From NCBI RefSeq assembly GCF_000214135.1, contig NZ_AFIE01000023.1, positions 1 to 49,062 on the forward strand: 49,062 bases of DNA. Direction: 5' to 3'. The position numbers were made by a program, and so were the translations under genes. The notes beneath the pieces are model-generated. The model did no database searches. It had not been told where the DNA came from and saw nothing but the letters and a program-made list of their open reading frames with translations. Of this stretch, positions 1 through 8,167 are shown one piece after another (within the stretch, counting starts at the first letter, position 1; each line of letters opens with the position of its first letter). This stretch comes from Acinetobacter sp. P8-3-8 (lineage in GTDB: Bacteria > Pseudomonadota > Gammaproteobacteria > Pseudomonadales > Moraxellaceae).

Positions 1-969
1 TCGAATAGATTTAATTCCTCGTACACTTGTAAACTTTGACTGCAATTTATCGATGAAATATGCTCCTTTCAATTTATTTATTTTAATAAGTTGATCTCTT
101 TCGATTATTTCTAGTACTTTATAAGCCACACGACAAACTAAAGGGTTTCCTCCAAAGGTTGAACCATGCATACCTGGTGTTAACAAGGTATTTAATTTTT
201 TATTCACTAGACAAGCGCCTATAGGCAAACCATTCGCCAAACCTTTTGCAAGTGTTAATACATCAGGAATAATTTCTGATTTTTGGTGATAAAACCAATA
301 CCCTGTACGCCCCAGACCACATTGCACTTCATCTAAAATAAGCAAACATTGATATTGCTCGCATAATTGTTTTAATTGTTTCATATACAAGGTGGATGAT
401 ATATTCACTCCAGCTTCACCTTGTATGGGTTCTAACATCATTGCGCATATATTATTTTGCTCCAATGCATCACGTACTTCCTCAATCGCATTGAAATTGA
501 CAAAAATAAAATCCTCAAATAATTGTCCAAATTTTTCTTTATATTTCTGATTACCCGTTGCCGATAATGCGCCTATTGTTCTCCCATGAAATGCATTATT
601 CATGATAATAATTTTAGGATTTTTAATCTCTTTTTCATAAGCATATAGTTTGGCAATCTTTATCGCAGTTTCATTTGCTTCAGCACCTGAGTTACAGAAA
701 AAAGAGGCATCCATTTTAGAGATTTCAATCAATTTATCACTGAGTTTATTCGCCCATTGATTTGTAAATAAATTGGATAAATGAATATAGCTCTCAATTT
801 GTTGAATGATTTCAATATTAATTTCTCTATTTTTATAACCTAGATTATTGACACCTACGCCAGCAGTCATATCTAAATATTTATGACCAGCATCATCCCA
901 AATATAGCAACCTTCACCTTTTATAAAATTTATCTCAATTTTATTATAAAAATTAATTAAGCTGCTCAT
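1..969 (-). CDS. ArgD-like class III aminotransferase (partial, C-terminus beyond window)
   Basis: This is a PLP-dependent class III aminotransferase of the acetylornithine/succinylornithine/ornithine type. It reads from the ATG at 969 to position 1 without a stop, giving 323 codons, so roughly the last 70-80 residues of a normal ~400-residue enzyme lie outside. Visible motifs are the phosphate-binding CNSGAEANE stretch, AFHGRT, LDEVQCGLGRTG (Asp contacting the PLP ring nitrogen), LAKGLANGLP with the Schiff-base lysine at about residue 242, and GSTFGGNPL. The ATG lies one base after the stop of the upstream 81-residue gene, so the two are almost certainly co-translated. Family membership is secure. 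The substrate is not: biosynthetic ArgD is one option, but pairing with a YggS-type protein and an unknown small protein suggests a specialised pathway. Confidence 0.88.
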   Translation of the reverse strand, partial: MSSLINFYNKIEINFIKGEGCYIWDDAGHKYLDMTAGVGVNNLGYKNREINIEIIQQIESYIHLSNLFTNQWANKLSDKLIEISKMDASFFCNSGAEANETAIKIAKLYAYEKEIKNPKIIIMNNAFHGRTIGALSATGNQKYKEKFGQLFEDFIFVNFNAIEEVRDALEQNNICAMMLEPIQGEAGVNISSTLYMKQLKQLCEQYQCLLILDEVQCGLGRTGYWFYHQKSEIIPDVLTLAKGLANGLPIGACLVNKKLNTLLTPGMHGSTFGGNPLVCRVAYKVLEIIERDQLIKINKLKGAYFIDKLQSKFTSVRGIKSIR

Positions 970-970
970 T

Positions 971-1216
971 TTATAATCCTTCTATAAAAGTATAAGGTTC
1001 TAAGTCATAGTTGGTTGAAAATATTTTTGTTATACCATTTTCAACAAGTAATATTCTTTTTTCATTGGTAGCTTTATAAACTTTAAACTGTTGACCTTTA
1101 TCTTTAATCAGCTGAATGAATTCAGATAAATCTTTTTCAGGAAAATTATTACCCGTAATAAAACGACCTAAAAGACGCTGTTGATGATAAATTTCAACTT
1201 GATAAATATAATCCAT
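971..1216 (-). CDS. Unknown 81-residue protein in yggS-aminotransferase operon
   Basis: I do not recognise this 81-residue protein. It has no signal peptide, membrane segment or cysteine cluster and looks like a small soluble alpha/beta protein, with alternating hydrophobic strands near both ends and an acidic helix in the middle. It starts 13 bases after the stop of the YggS-type gene and ends one base before the aminotransferase ATG. This sandwiched position makes it a likely real gene whose job is tied to those two enzymes. Candidate roles such as a regulator, carrier or accessory subunit are guesses. Confidence 0.7.
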   Translation of the reverse strand: MDYIYQVEIYHQQRLLGRFITGNNFPEKDLSEFIQLIKDKGQQFKVYKATNEKRILLVENGITKIFSTNYDLEPYTFIEGL

Positions 1217-1229
1217 TCAATTCTCTTTA

Positions 1230-1940
1230 TTACTCAGGCCAATAAAATGTATGAGATAAATTTCGATGACCAAAAATAGCTTGCCCCACACGTATATCGG
1301 TTGCACCTTCCTCAATTGCAATTTTAAAATCACCTGACATACCCATTGATAATCGTGAAATTGATGGATAATTTTTTTGAGTTTCGATTAGCAATGCTTT
1401 TAACGTTCTAAAACAATGCCTTATTTTTTGTTCTTCTTGACTATGAATGGCTAAAGTCATTAAACCTACAACTTTTAAATGATCAAATTTTTCCAATTCC
1501 AGTAGAAAATCAGCCAACTCATTGGGTTTTATGCCATATTTACTTTCTTCATCCGATGTATTCACCTGTACAAAAACTTCTAATTTTTTATGAATAGCCA
1601 TAAGCTCATTATTCAATTTACGTGCAAGTTTGATGCTATCTAAAGCATGAAATTCCGAAATATATTGAATAACTTGTCTAACTTTATTTGTTTGTAAATG
1701 TCCAATGAGAATCCAATTAATCTTTGGGTTATTTAAATGATTCGCTTTAAGAATTAGCTCTTGTACTTTATTTTCACCGACATCAACAAGCCCTAAGTCA
1801 ATTGCATGCTGAATAACGTCAATTGACTTTGTTTTAGTTACAGGAATAAGTCGAATGTCTTGAGGGCTTCTCCCCACGGTTAAGCAAGCTTTTTGAATAG
1901 ATTGATCTAAATCAGCTAAATTTTTTTGTAGATTTTGCAT
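1230..1940 (-). CDS. YggS/PROSC-family PLP-binding protein
   Basis: 236 residues, the usual length of the YggS family (PLP homeostasis protein, alanine-racemase N-terminal fold with no known catalysis). The PLP lysine is K36 in the PVTKTKS motif, at the position known for E. coli YggS. The family signatures GENKVQE, WILIGHLQTNK, VNTSDEESKYG and LSMGMSGDFKIAIEEGATDIRVGQAIFG are all recognisable. It is the first gene of a unit with an 81-residue unknown and an ArgD-like aminotransferase. Acinetobacter usually carries another yggS in a pilT/proC neighbourhood, which I recall but cannot see here; if so this is a second, operon-specific copy. Both partner enzymes use PLP, so it may supply or buffer PLP for the aminotransferase. 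Confidence 0.88.
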   Translation of the reverse strand: MQNLQKNLADLDQSIQKACLTVGRSPQDIRLIPVTKTKSIDVIQHAIDLGLVDVGENKVQELILKANHLNNPKINWILIGHLQTNKVRQVIQYISEFHALDSIKLARKLNNELMAIHKKLEVFVQVNTSDEESKYGIKPNELADFLLELEKFDHLKVVGLMTLAIHSQEEQKIRHCFRTLKALLIETQKNYPSISRLSMGMSGDFKIAIEEGATDIRVGQAIFGHRNLSHTFYWPE

Positions 1941-1959
1941 GCCTATTTTTAACCCTTGA

Positions 1960-1977
1960 TTTTGACCTAGGTCAAAA
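1960..1977. promoter_or_regulatory. Perfect 18-bp palindrome upstream of the yggS-type operon
   Basis: TTTTGACCTAGGTCAAAA reads identically on both strands (arms 1960-1968 and 1969-1977). It lies 19 bases upstream of the YggS-type start codon at 1940, in the 213-bp divergent gap with the RluA-family gene. That placement fits an operator overlapping the promoter or transcript start of the minus-strand operon. The regulator is unknown. Confidence 0.55.
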
Positions 1978-2153
1978 ATAATATAAAAAAAGTTTTAAAC
2001 ATAGGACTGATAAACGATAAATGTAACTAAAAATAACTAAGTTTCGTTCTTGCTGAATGACGGCTTTATGATTACATGAAAGTTATTTTGAATACGGACA
2101 TGTGTAGAAATGTGTTTTAATTTAAAATAGCAATTTTAAAATCTAAATTATGT

Positions 2154-3065
2154 ATGAAAAAGCCTTGCTTTAAATTTATTCCACCCATGATCAATGGTGT
2201 AAATGCAAGTCAAGTTTATCTGCCAAAGCTCACAGAACAACCCGCTTCTTTGTTTCACTTTTTATGTGACCATTTTCCACATATTCCTGCAAACGAATGG
2301 CGGCAACGTTTTGATGATCAACTCATCATGGACATGCAAGGAAATTCACTGAATCTCGCTTCACCATTTCAGCAAAATACACATATTTATTATTATCGTT
2401 TTTTAGCACATGAAATTCATGTGCCATTTGAAGAAAATATTTTATTTGAAAATAATGACTTGATGGTGGTTGATAAGCCCCATTTTCTAACCATTAGCCC
2501 CACTGGTCAATATGTTCAAGAAACCTTATTGGTTCGGTTAAAAAAAACCACCAATAATCCTGACTTAACCCCTATACATCGACTTGATCGTGAAACCGCA
2601 GGCATTGTTTTGATTTCAAAACAACCTGCGACGCGTGGTTTATATCAACAAATGTTCGCAGAAAGACAAGTACAAAAAATTTATCACGCAATTGCGCCAT
2701 ATAACCCAGATTTAATATTTCCACGCGCCATCAGTTTACGCATGGAAAAGGGTGAGCCGTTTTATACAATGCAAGTTGTAGAGGGTGATGCCAATTCACA
2801 TACAGATATTGAGATAATTGAACATAATCAATCTTGGGCAAAATATCAGCTCAAACCATTGACAGGTAAGCAACACCAGCTTCGTGTACATTTAAATTCT
2901 TTAAACATTCCCATCAAAAATGACCCATTTTATCCAGTCGTCACACATAAAAATGATGATGATTTTAGCCAACCTTTACAACTCTTAGCCAAGCAGATTG
3001 AATTTATCGACCCTGTAACACAGCAAAAGATGTGCTTTTGTTCTGACCATGAATTGACACTGTAA
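2154..3065 (+). CDS. RluA-family pseudouridine synthase
   Basis: 303 residues. It isomerises uridine to pseudouridine in rRNA or tRNA. The catalytic motif HRLDRETAG is at residues 142-150 with the nucleophile Asp145, preceded by the family element LMVVDKPHFLTISP (103-116) and followed by the C-terminal element LKPLTGKQHQLRVHL. The N-terminal ~90 residues are not a clear S4 domain, which fits the shorter RluA/RluC-like enzymes of Acinetobacter. The start lacks a strong ribosome binding site, so a nearby alternative start is possible. It is divergent from the yggS-type operon. The target nucleotide cannot be told from sequence. Confidence 0.88.
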   Translation: MKKPCFKFIPPMINGVNASQVYLPKLTEQPASLFHFLCDHFPHIPANEWRQRFDDQLIMDMQGNSLNLASPFQQNTHIYYYRFLAHEIHVPFEENILFENNDLMVVDKPHFLTISPTGQYVQETLLVRLKKTTNNPDLTPIHRLDRETAGIVLISKQPATRGLYQQMFAERQVQKIYHAIAPYNPDLIFPRAISLRMEKGEPFYTMQVVEGDANSHTDIEIIEHNQSWAKYQLKPLTGKQHQLRVHLNSLNIPIKNDPFYPVVTHKNDDDFSQPLQLLAKQIEFIDPVTQQKMCFCSDHELTL

Positions 3066-3170
3066 TTTCTATGTAATGACAAATATACGACTTTTTGATG
3101 ATTAGACATTGAAATTCTCAATACTTTGATTAAAATAGGCTTTCAAACTCAAATTTGTTTGGTTTAATCC

Positions 3171-3485
3171 ATGAGAAAAACGGAAGTCTATCAAGTACGC
3201 CTTGATTCACAAGAAAAAAAACAGGCGTTTGCTGTATTCAAACAATTGGGAATTACGCCTGCACAAGCGGTTCGTCTATTTTTTAAGCAGGTTGTGATTA
3301 CAAAATCTATCCCCTTCGCTATTGAGAATCAAAATATCAATATGGATCAATTGCTGAAATTGAGAAAAATTAAGCAAGAACAGCAACAAAATGGTCAATT
3401 GAATAATAGCGCTGACTTAGTAGATGATGATGAAGATCTTTTCGCAGAGTTGAATGCCATCTTGGGTGAAAGTGACAAAACTTAA
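3171..3485 (+). CDS. RelB/DinJ-family antitoxin without an adjacent RelE/YafQ toxin
   Basis: 104 residues. The N-terminus (KTEVYQVRLDSQEKKQAF, then LGITPAQAVRLFFKQV at about residues 27-42) is the ribbon-helix-helix DNA-binding region of RelB/DinJ antitoxins, and the SIPF that follows is also typical. The C-terminal half is polar and acidic (DDDEDLFAELNAIL), as expected for a toxin-neutralising tail. No RelE/YafQ/ParE-type toxin follows: the next gene begins 100 bp downstream and is a GNAT acetyltransferase. It is either an orphan antitoxin/regulator or paired with an unrecognised partner. Confidence 0.8.
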   Translation: MRKTEVYQVRLDSQEKKQAFAVFKQLGITPAQAVRLFFKQVVITKSIPFAIENQNINMDQLLKLRKIKQEQQQNGQLNNSADLVDDDEDLFAELNAILGESDKT

Positions 3486-3585
3486 CAGTGTTGCATTTTA
3501 AAACAATTAATTAAGTTTACTTTTGATTTTTTTGGGTATGCTCTTTTACAAGGAAATATAAAAATTCATTGTAAGGGGTATGTGA

Positions 3586-4029
3586 ATGATCGTCAGACGA
3601 GCGACCAAAGAAGATTTAAACCAACTTGCTGTTTTATTTGATGAATACCGTCAGTTTTATGGTGCATCTTCCAATATTCAACAATCATTCGACTTTCTCA
3701 CTCAACGCTATGAAAACCAAGAAAGTGTTATTTTCATCCATGTAAAAGACGATGTTTTTACAGGTTTTGTGCTTTTATATCTCGGTTTTTCTTCTGTCGC
3801 CTGCTCTACTTATTATATTTTAGATGATGTCTACGTTACCCCAATATTCCGTAGACAAGGTTCAGCGAAGCAATTGATTGATACTGCAATTTTATTTGCA
3901 CGCCATGAAAATGCACAACGCATTAGCTTAGAAACTCAAAAGAATAATTACCACTCACACGAACTTTATGAACAAATGGGTTTTGTTAAAGACAATGAGT
4001 TTCAAACCTACCATTGTTTCTTAAAGTAA
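3586..4029 (+). CDS. GNAT-family N-acetyltransferase
   Basis: 147 residues covering one GNAT domain, which transfers an acetyl group from acetyl-CoA to an amine. The acetyl-CoA pyrophosphate-binding motif is RRQGSAKQLI (about residues 90-99), after the beta-4 strand YYILDDVYVTP. A later NYHSHELYEQMGF segment is the usual C-terminal helix/strand with the conserved Tyr. The start at 3586 has an AAGGGG ribosome binding site at 3573-3578. It lies 100 bp after the RelB/DinJ-type gene, with room for its own promoter. GNAT toxins (TacT/AtaT) are normally fused or overlapping with RHH antitoxins, so a toxin role is possible but not supported by spacing. Confidence 0.85.
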   Translation: MIVRRATKEDLNQLAVLFDEYRQFYGASSNIQQSFDFLTQRYENQESVIFIHVKDDVFTGFVLLYLGFSSVACSTYYILDDVYVTPIFRRQGSAKQLIDTAILFARHENAQRISLETQKNNYHSHELYEQMGFVKDNEFQTYHCFLK

Positions 4030-4158
4030 TTCATCAACTACAATACTTTGTAAATTTAGCCATTTAATGTGCTAAATACATTTTCGGAATTGTGAAATTA
4101 GACGTTTTGAGTTTCTTAAACGGGGTGAATTGCCATTATGAAACATGATTTTACTGGA

Positions 4159-4884
4159 TTAAATTTCCAATAAGGGTTCAATACTTTGATTTTTTGCAGC
4201 TAAAATCTGTTGCTCAGTTAAGTAAACCCATTCACCCTCAGCCAATTGCGACAATTTTAATTGACCGATCTGTGCACGATGCAAACGTTCTACTTTATTT
4301 CCAACGGCTGCGAGCATACGTTTAACTTGATGGTACACACCTTGATGAATTGCCATACTTAATTCATGTTCCGCTATTTGCTTGACTTCAGTCGCAGCAA
4401 AAATCCCCTTTTCATTGCGTAATTCAACACCCGTTTCTAATTGTTGAATTTGAATGTTGTCAATCGGATCTGCTGTTTGCATCTGATAAACTTTCGCTAC
4501 ATGCTTTTTAGGATGCGTCAAAGCTTGTAAGAATTGTCCATCATCGGTGAGTAATAACAAGCCTGTCGTGTCTTGATCAAGACGTCCCACACATTGTAAA
4601 CCTCGATTCATCAACACATCATTAAACAAATCAAAAACACTATAATGATGAGTGGCTTGATGCGAGCATTCATAACCTTGTGGTTTATTTAAAGCGATAT
4701 ACACTTTTTCACGGTACTGAAAGGTTTCACCATGTACTTTATATTCTAAATTTTGCAAATTAAGCTTAAATTTGGGATCTAAAATCGTCTGATCTTGTAT
4801 AACAACCACACCATTTTTAATCAGTTGCTGGCAGTGTTTCCGTGAACCAAAACCCTGTGATTGCAACATCTTTTCCAACAACAT
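4159..4884 (-). CDS. rsuA: RsuA-family ribosomal small-subunit pseudouridine synthase
   Basis: 241 residues from the ATG at 4884, preferred over the GTG at 4893 because an AAGG ribosome binding site lies about eight bases upstream of the ATG. Known role of the family: pseudouridine 516 in 16S rRNA. Order: N-terminal S4 RNA-binding domain (SQGFGSRKHCQQLIKNG), then the catalytic domain with IALNKPQGYECS, GRLDQDTTGLLLLTDDG (catalytic Asp at about residue 103), and GVYHQVKRMLAAVGN near the C-terminus. The long match to E. coli RsuA in the last 60 residues (LHRAQIG, EGEWVYLTEQQI) favours RsuA over RluB/E/F. It is convergent with the GNAT gene. Confidence 0.87.
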   Translation of the reverse strand: MLLEKMLQSQGFGSRKHCQQLIKNGVVVIQDQTILDPKFKLNLQNLEYKVHGETFQYREKVYIALNKPQGYECSHQATHHYSVFDLFNDVLMNRGLQCVGRLDQDTTGLLLLTDDGQFLQALTHPKKHVAKVYQMQTADPIDNIQIQQLETGVELRNEKGIFAATEVKQIAEHELSMAIHQGVYHQVKRMLAAVGNKVERLHRAQIGQLKLSQLAEGEWVYLTEQQILAAKNQSIEPLLEI

Positions 4885-5324
4885 ATATTTCACCTTAACT
4901 TATCTATCCCTTATTTTACATGAGGATGAGCCACATAGCGATGCGCTGTAAGATTTCAATAAAATCTTAGACAAAGAATATGAATGATGATTCGATCAAT
5001 AGAATCTCCGACTAACTGAATTTTAAATTCATTAAACAAGGTATTGTAAATTTACACCACAAGTGTCGCTAATAAGGTGAATAATCAAGTAAATCAAAAT
5101 GAATTTTTCTTCATTATTTCTTTAATTTGAGAATAAATAGTCAGTATTTTATGCTCAGCAGAATAAGCAAAAACGAATTTAATTACCTGTTTTAAAACAA
5201 CAATTATAATTTTATTCGACAATTTTTCTTTATATCTTAGTTTTATCCATACACGTCTTTTCGAATTTACGTGCATCTTTTCAGTATAATAAACGGGTAT
5301 ATTTATTTTCAATGTTGAATTTTA
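4885..5324. other. AT-rich intergenic region, no supported gene
   Basis: About 440 bp between rsuA and the DUF441 gene. A 72-codon minus-strand open frame (5094-5312) has biased Lys/Ile composition, no recognisable motif and no convincing ribosome binding site, so I do not call it. Promoters for the two divergent flanking genes must lie here. I see no strong repeat. Confidence 0.5.
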
Positions 5325-5783
5325 ATGAGCTTGTCTAGCCTCGACCTTAACTTAATTGTTCTCCTGATTCTGCTCGCTTGCGGTATTTTTAGTCATAACA
5401 CGGCGGTAACAATTGCCGCAGGTGTACTCATTGTTTTTAGAATCACACCTTTAAGTCAATTTTTCCCGCTACTGCAAACACATGGTTTAGAAGTTGGGAT
5501 CATTATTCTAACTATTGGCGTACTGACCCCTATTGCAAGCGGAAAAATTCCAGGTGATGTTATTTTAAAATCATTTATGCATTGGAAATCTTTGATCGCA
5601 ATTGCTATCGGTTTATTGGTTGCATGGTTGGGTGGACGAGGTGTCAGTCTAATGACCCATCAACCCAATATCGTTGCAGGACTATTGATTGGTACAGTTG
5701 CAGGTGTTGCATTGTTACGTGGCGTACCTGTTGGCCCTTTAATTGCAGCAGGAATTTTATCGTTATTTATTGGTAAGTCTTAG
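5325..5783 (+). CDS. DUF441/UPF0756 inner-membrane protein (YeaL-like)
   Basis: 152 residues, almost entirely hydrophobic with about four membrane helices (roughly residues 8-35, 48-68, 82-103 and 113-150). The sequence [22 protein letters not shown], then [22 protein letters not shown] and the Gly-rich end [17 protein letters not shown] match the YeaL/DUF441 family, whose function is unknown. It is convergent with the diguanylate cyclase, the two sharing a terminator. Confidence 0.88.
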   Translation: MSLSSLDLNLIVLLILLACGIFSHNTAVTIAAGVLIVFRITPLSQFFPLLQTHGLEVGIIILTIGVLTPIASGKIPGDVILKSFMHWKSLIAIAIGLLVAWLGGRGVSLMTHQPNIVAGLLIGTVAGVALLRGVPVGPLIAAGILSLFIGKS

Positions 5784-5792
5784 TCTTTTGAG

Positions 5793-5820
5793 AAAGGATT
5801 AACACCGTTAATCCTTTTTT
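5793..5820. terminator. Bidirectional terminator between the DUF441 gene and the diguanylate cyclase gene
   Basis: Perfect 11-bp stem: AAAGGATTAAC at 5793-5803 and GTTAATCCTTT at 5807-5817 with a 3-nt loop, then a T run on the plus strand. It lies between convergent stop codons. Confidence 0.8.
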
Positions 5821-6833
5821 CAGCTATGACAATGCTGTCCTTTACGAATGCGTTTATTTTCATACATTTTTAAATCTGCAAACTCGATCAGTTTATTTAA
5901 CTCTAAACCATCTTCTGGGAATAAAGCCAAACCAACACTCGCACCCATATCTAATTTTACATTTTCAAATATAAACGGCAGTCCACAGGCTTCAACAATA
6001 CGATTCATCGCCTTTCTAGCAATTTCCTGATTTGCCAAACCACTTAAAATCACTGCAAATTCATCACCACCCAAACGCGCCACAACATCATCTCGTCGTG
6101 TTACATTCAGAATGCGTTTACCAATTTCTTTTAAAGCTTCATCACCTAAACGATGCCCATATTGATCATTAATCGGCTTTAAACCATCCATATCAATCAT
6201 TAATATACCGAGCAACAGTCCTGCACGTTTAGCTTTATCAACGCCTTGTCTTAAGCAATCTAAAAACAATGCACGATTGGCGAGCCCTGTTAAATTGTCC
6301 TGAGTCGCTAGTTTATAAAGCTCTTGAGCACCGTACTTTGTAGCGTGATACATCGCTGCTGCAATCAGTTCAGACATTAAACTCAGCAAATTAATATCAC
6401 TGTCTTTAAATGCATTGACACGTTCAGAATAGATTTTCAGCACACCAATGGGTTCATCGCAATGAATCAAAGGCACAACTGCCATTGAACGCAGCCCAAC
6501 ACGTCTACATGCTTCACGATCGACACGTTCATCCACTTCACTGTCTTTACAATAAAGCGTTGCATTTTGCGCTATACATAAGCCTGATAAACTGGAATCC
6601 ATTTTCAAACGCAAGCCAAGAAAATCATTTGCCCCATTTGAAACAGCACGATAAACCATATCGCCATCTTCAGCGAGTTCAACTATCGCACCTTTTGCTT
6701 GGGTAATGGTTTGAATTTGTTCTGCGACAAGGGTCATCACCGCATTGATATCTAAGCCCAATTTTGCAATTGCAGTTTGAGTCTGAATAACCGAGAGTAA
6801 TTGTTTAGATGTCGGTTGCTTCGCTTTAGGCAT
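5820..6833 (-). CDS. GAF-GGDEF diguanylate cyclase
   Basis: 337 residues making cyclic di-GMP from two GTP. Residues ~25-165 form a GAF sensor domain, and ~172-335 the GGDEF domain (QDNLTGLANRALF start, MIDMDGLKPIND metal/substrate loop, GGDEF at 255-259). An RxxD inhibitory site is present: RRDD at 246-249, five residues before GGDEF, so product feedback inhibition is expected. No membrane helix or signal peptide, so it is cytosolic. The ATG at 6833 has an AGGAT ribosome binding site. The ligand of the GAF domain is unknown. It ends a few bases after the shared terminator. Confidence 0.92.
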   Translation of the reverse strand: MPKAKQPTSKQLLSVIQTQTAIAKLGLDINAVMTLVAEQIQTITQAKGAIVELAEDGDMVYRAVSNGANDFLGLRLKMDSSLSGLCIAQNATLYCKDSEVDERVDREACRRVGLRSMAVVPLIHCDEPIGVLKIYSERVNAFKDSDINLLSLMSELIAAAMYHATKYGAQELYKLATQDNLTGLANRALFLDCLRQGVDKAKRAGLLLGILMIDMDGLKPINDQYGHRLGDEALKEIGKRILNVTRRDDVVARLGGDEFAVILSGLANQEIARKAMNRIVEACGLPFIFENVKLDMGASVGLALFPEDGLELNKLIEFADLKMYENKRIRKGQHCHS

Positions 6834-6990
6834 ACATCATCCTAGACGAGTTTATATCAATGGTTTCGTCTTCTATATTATGACGATTGGTCTTTAATTT
6901 AAAGTATATGTACAAGGATAAATGAAATTTGTATGAATTTTAAACCATTTAAAATTCATACATTGTGAATTTAAAAATTAACCTTGAATA

Positions 6991-7911
6991 TTAGCCTTGA
7001 TAGTATTGATTGCGTTTTTGTGAGAACTTTTCAAGCTGTTTTAAAAAACCTTCAAAGTAGCTTTTCTCTTTTTCTTCAATGCGATAGCCTGCATACAAAG
7101 TACGACGCAAACCATTTGAAGAAACACAATCTAAACGACGTGAAGTCACCCATCCTTTCTGCTCATATTCATTGACCACCCAGTCGGGTAATGCAGCAAT
7201 GCCTCGCCCACTCGCTACCAATTGAATCAACATTTGGGTTAAATCTGTGGTACGGATTTGTTTAGGTAAAATATTCGCAGGAATAAACAACTTCGCCATA
7301 ATGTCTAAACGATGTTTATCTACAGGATAAGTAATCAAAGTTTCTTCCGCTAACTCTTGCACAGTAACACGTTCCGCACGAACCAATGGATGAGTGTTGG
7401 AAAGCACTAAGCGTGACTCATATTCAAAGATAGGAAAATATTCAATTCCTTTCAGAGCAATCGGATCAGCAGTAATGAGTAAATCAAATTCAGCATTTTG
7501 TAAAAGTTCATGCGGATTTGCTTCAAAACCTGAAGCAAAGTCTAAATCTACATCTGGATATTGTGATCGATATTGATTCAATAAAGGCATTAACCAGTCA
7601 AAACAACTATGGCATTCTGAAGAAAAAATGATTCGTCCAGTTTGCCCATGCACAATTCGGGTAATGTCTGATTGCGTAATCTGAATTTGTGGCAATACGT
7701 CATCTGCAAGTTTGAGTAAACGTTGTCCAACATTGGAAAAAGATACAGGACGTGAACGTCGATTCACCACTTCTACACCATACCAATGGTCTAACTCTTT
7801 CAATTGATGAGAAATAGCAGACGGCGTTAAACATAAATCACTTGCAGCAGCAACCAGTGAACCATGCTCACGTAATGCAGTTAAAGTTTTTAGATGGCGA
7901 ATTTCTAGCAT
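6991..7911 (-). CDS. metR: MetR, LysR-family activator of methionine genes
   Basis: 306 residues. The N-terminal winged helix (LEIRHLKTLTALREHGSLVAAASDLCLTPSAISHQLKELD) and the effector domain (SECHSCFDWLMPLL, PHELLQNAEFDLLITADP, LASGRGIAALPDWVV) follow E. coli MetR closely. MetR uses homocysteine as co-effector to activate metE and related genes. It is transcribed divergently from metE with a 256-bp gap that contains a MetR-type operator, the classical arrangement. Confidence 0.93.
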   Translation of the reverse strand: MLEIRHLKTLTALREHGSLVAAASDLCLTPSAISHQLKELDHWYGVEVVNRRSRPVSFSNVGQRLLKLADDVLPQIQITQSDITRIVHGQTGRIIFSSECHSCFDWLMPLLNQYRSQYPDVDLDFASGFEANPHELLQNAEFDLLITADPIALKGIEYFPIFEYESRLVLSNTHPLVRAERVTVQELAEETLITYPVDKHRLDIMAKLFIPANILPKQIRTTDLTQMLIQLVASGRGIAALPDWVVNEYEQKGWVTSRRLDCVSSNGLRRTLYAGYRIEEKEKSYFEGFLKQLEKFSQKRNQYYQG

Positions 7912-8040
7912 GAGTAAGATTCCAACAAACCATCATTTACAAATCGTTTAGCTTTACTGCGCTATGCAATAACACGCTATCGTTGGATGTAAATAACATT
8001 CTGAGATACAAATATTCTTTGTCAAAAATAACGATATAAA

Positions 8041-8068
8041 TGAAATCATTTAAAATGAATAAAATTCA
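8041..8068. promoter_or_regulatory. MetR operator: one perfect and one imperfect site
   Basis: TGAATAAAATTCA at 8056-8068 is an exact TGAA-N5-TTCA MetR box. Fifteen bases upstream at 8041-8053 is an imperfect partner, TGAA-ATCAT-TTAA. Tandem sites of this kind between metR and metE are known in enteric bacteria. They lie about 100-125 bp before the metE start. Confidence 0.75.
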
Positions 8069-8167
8069 CTATAACATGAATTTAATGAGTTTGCTTAATG
8101 ATGAGTTGTATTTAATGATAACAACAATAAATGAATTCTAATCATCTGCATCTTAAAAGGTCGTCGC

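Noticed and set aside
4054-4085. Short inverted repeat (ATTTAGC/GCTAAAT) between the GNAT and rsuA genes
   Set aside because: Only 7 bp, with no T run; too weak to call a terminator.
5094-5312. 72-codon minus-strand open frame in the rsuA-DUF441 gap
   Set aside because: Lys/Ile-biased composition of AT-rich DNA, no motif, no ribosome binding site.
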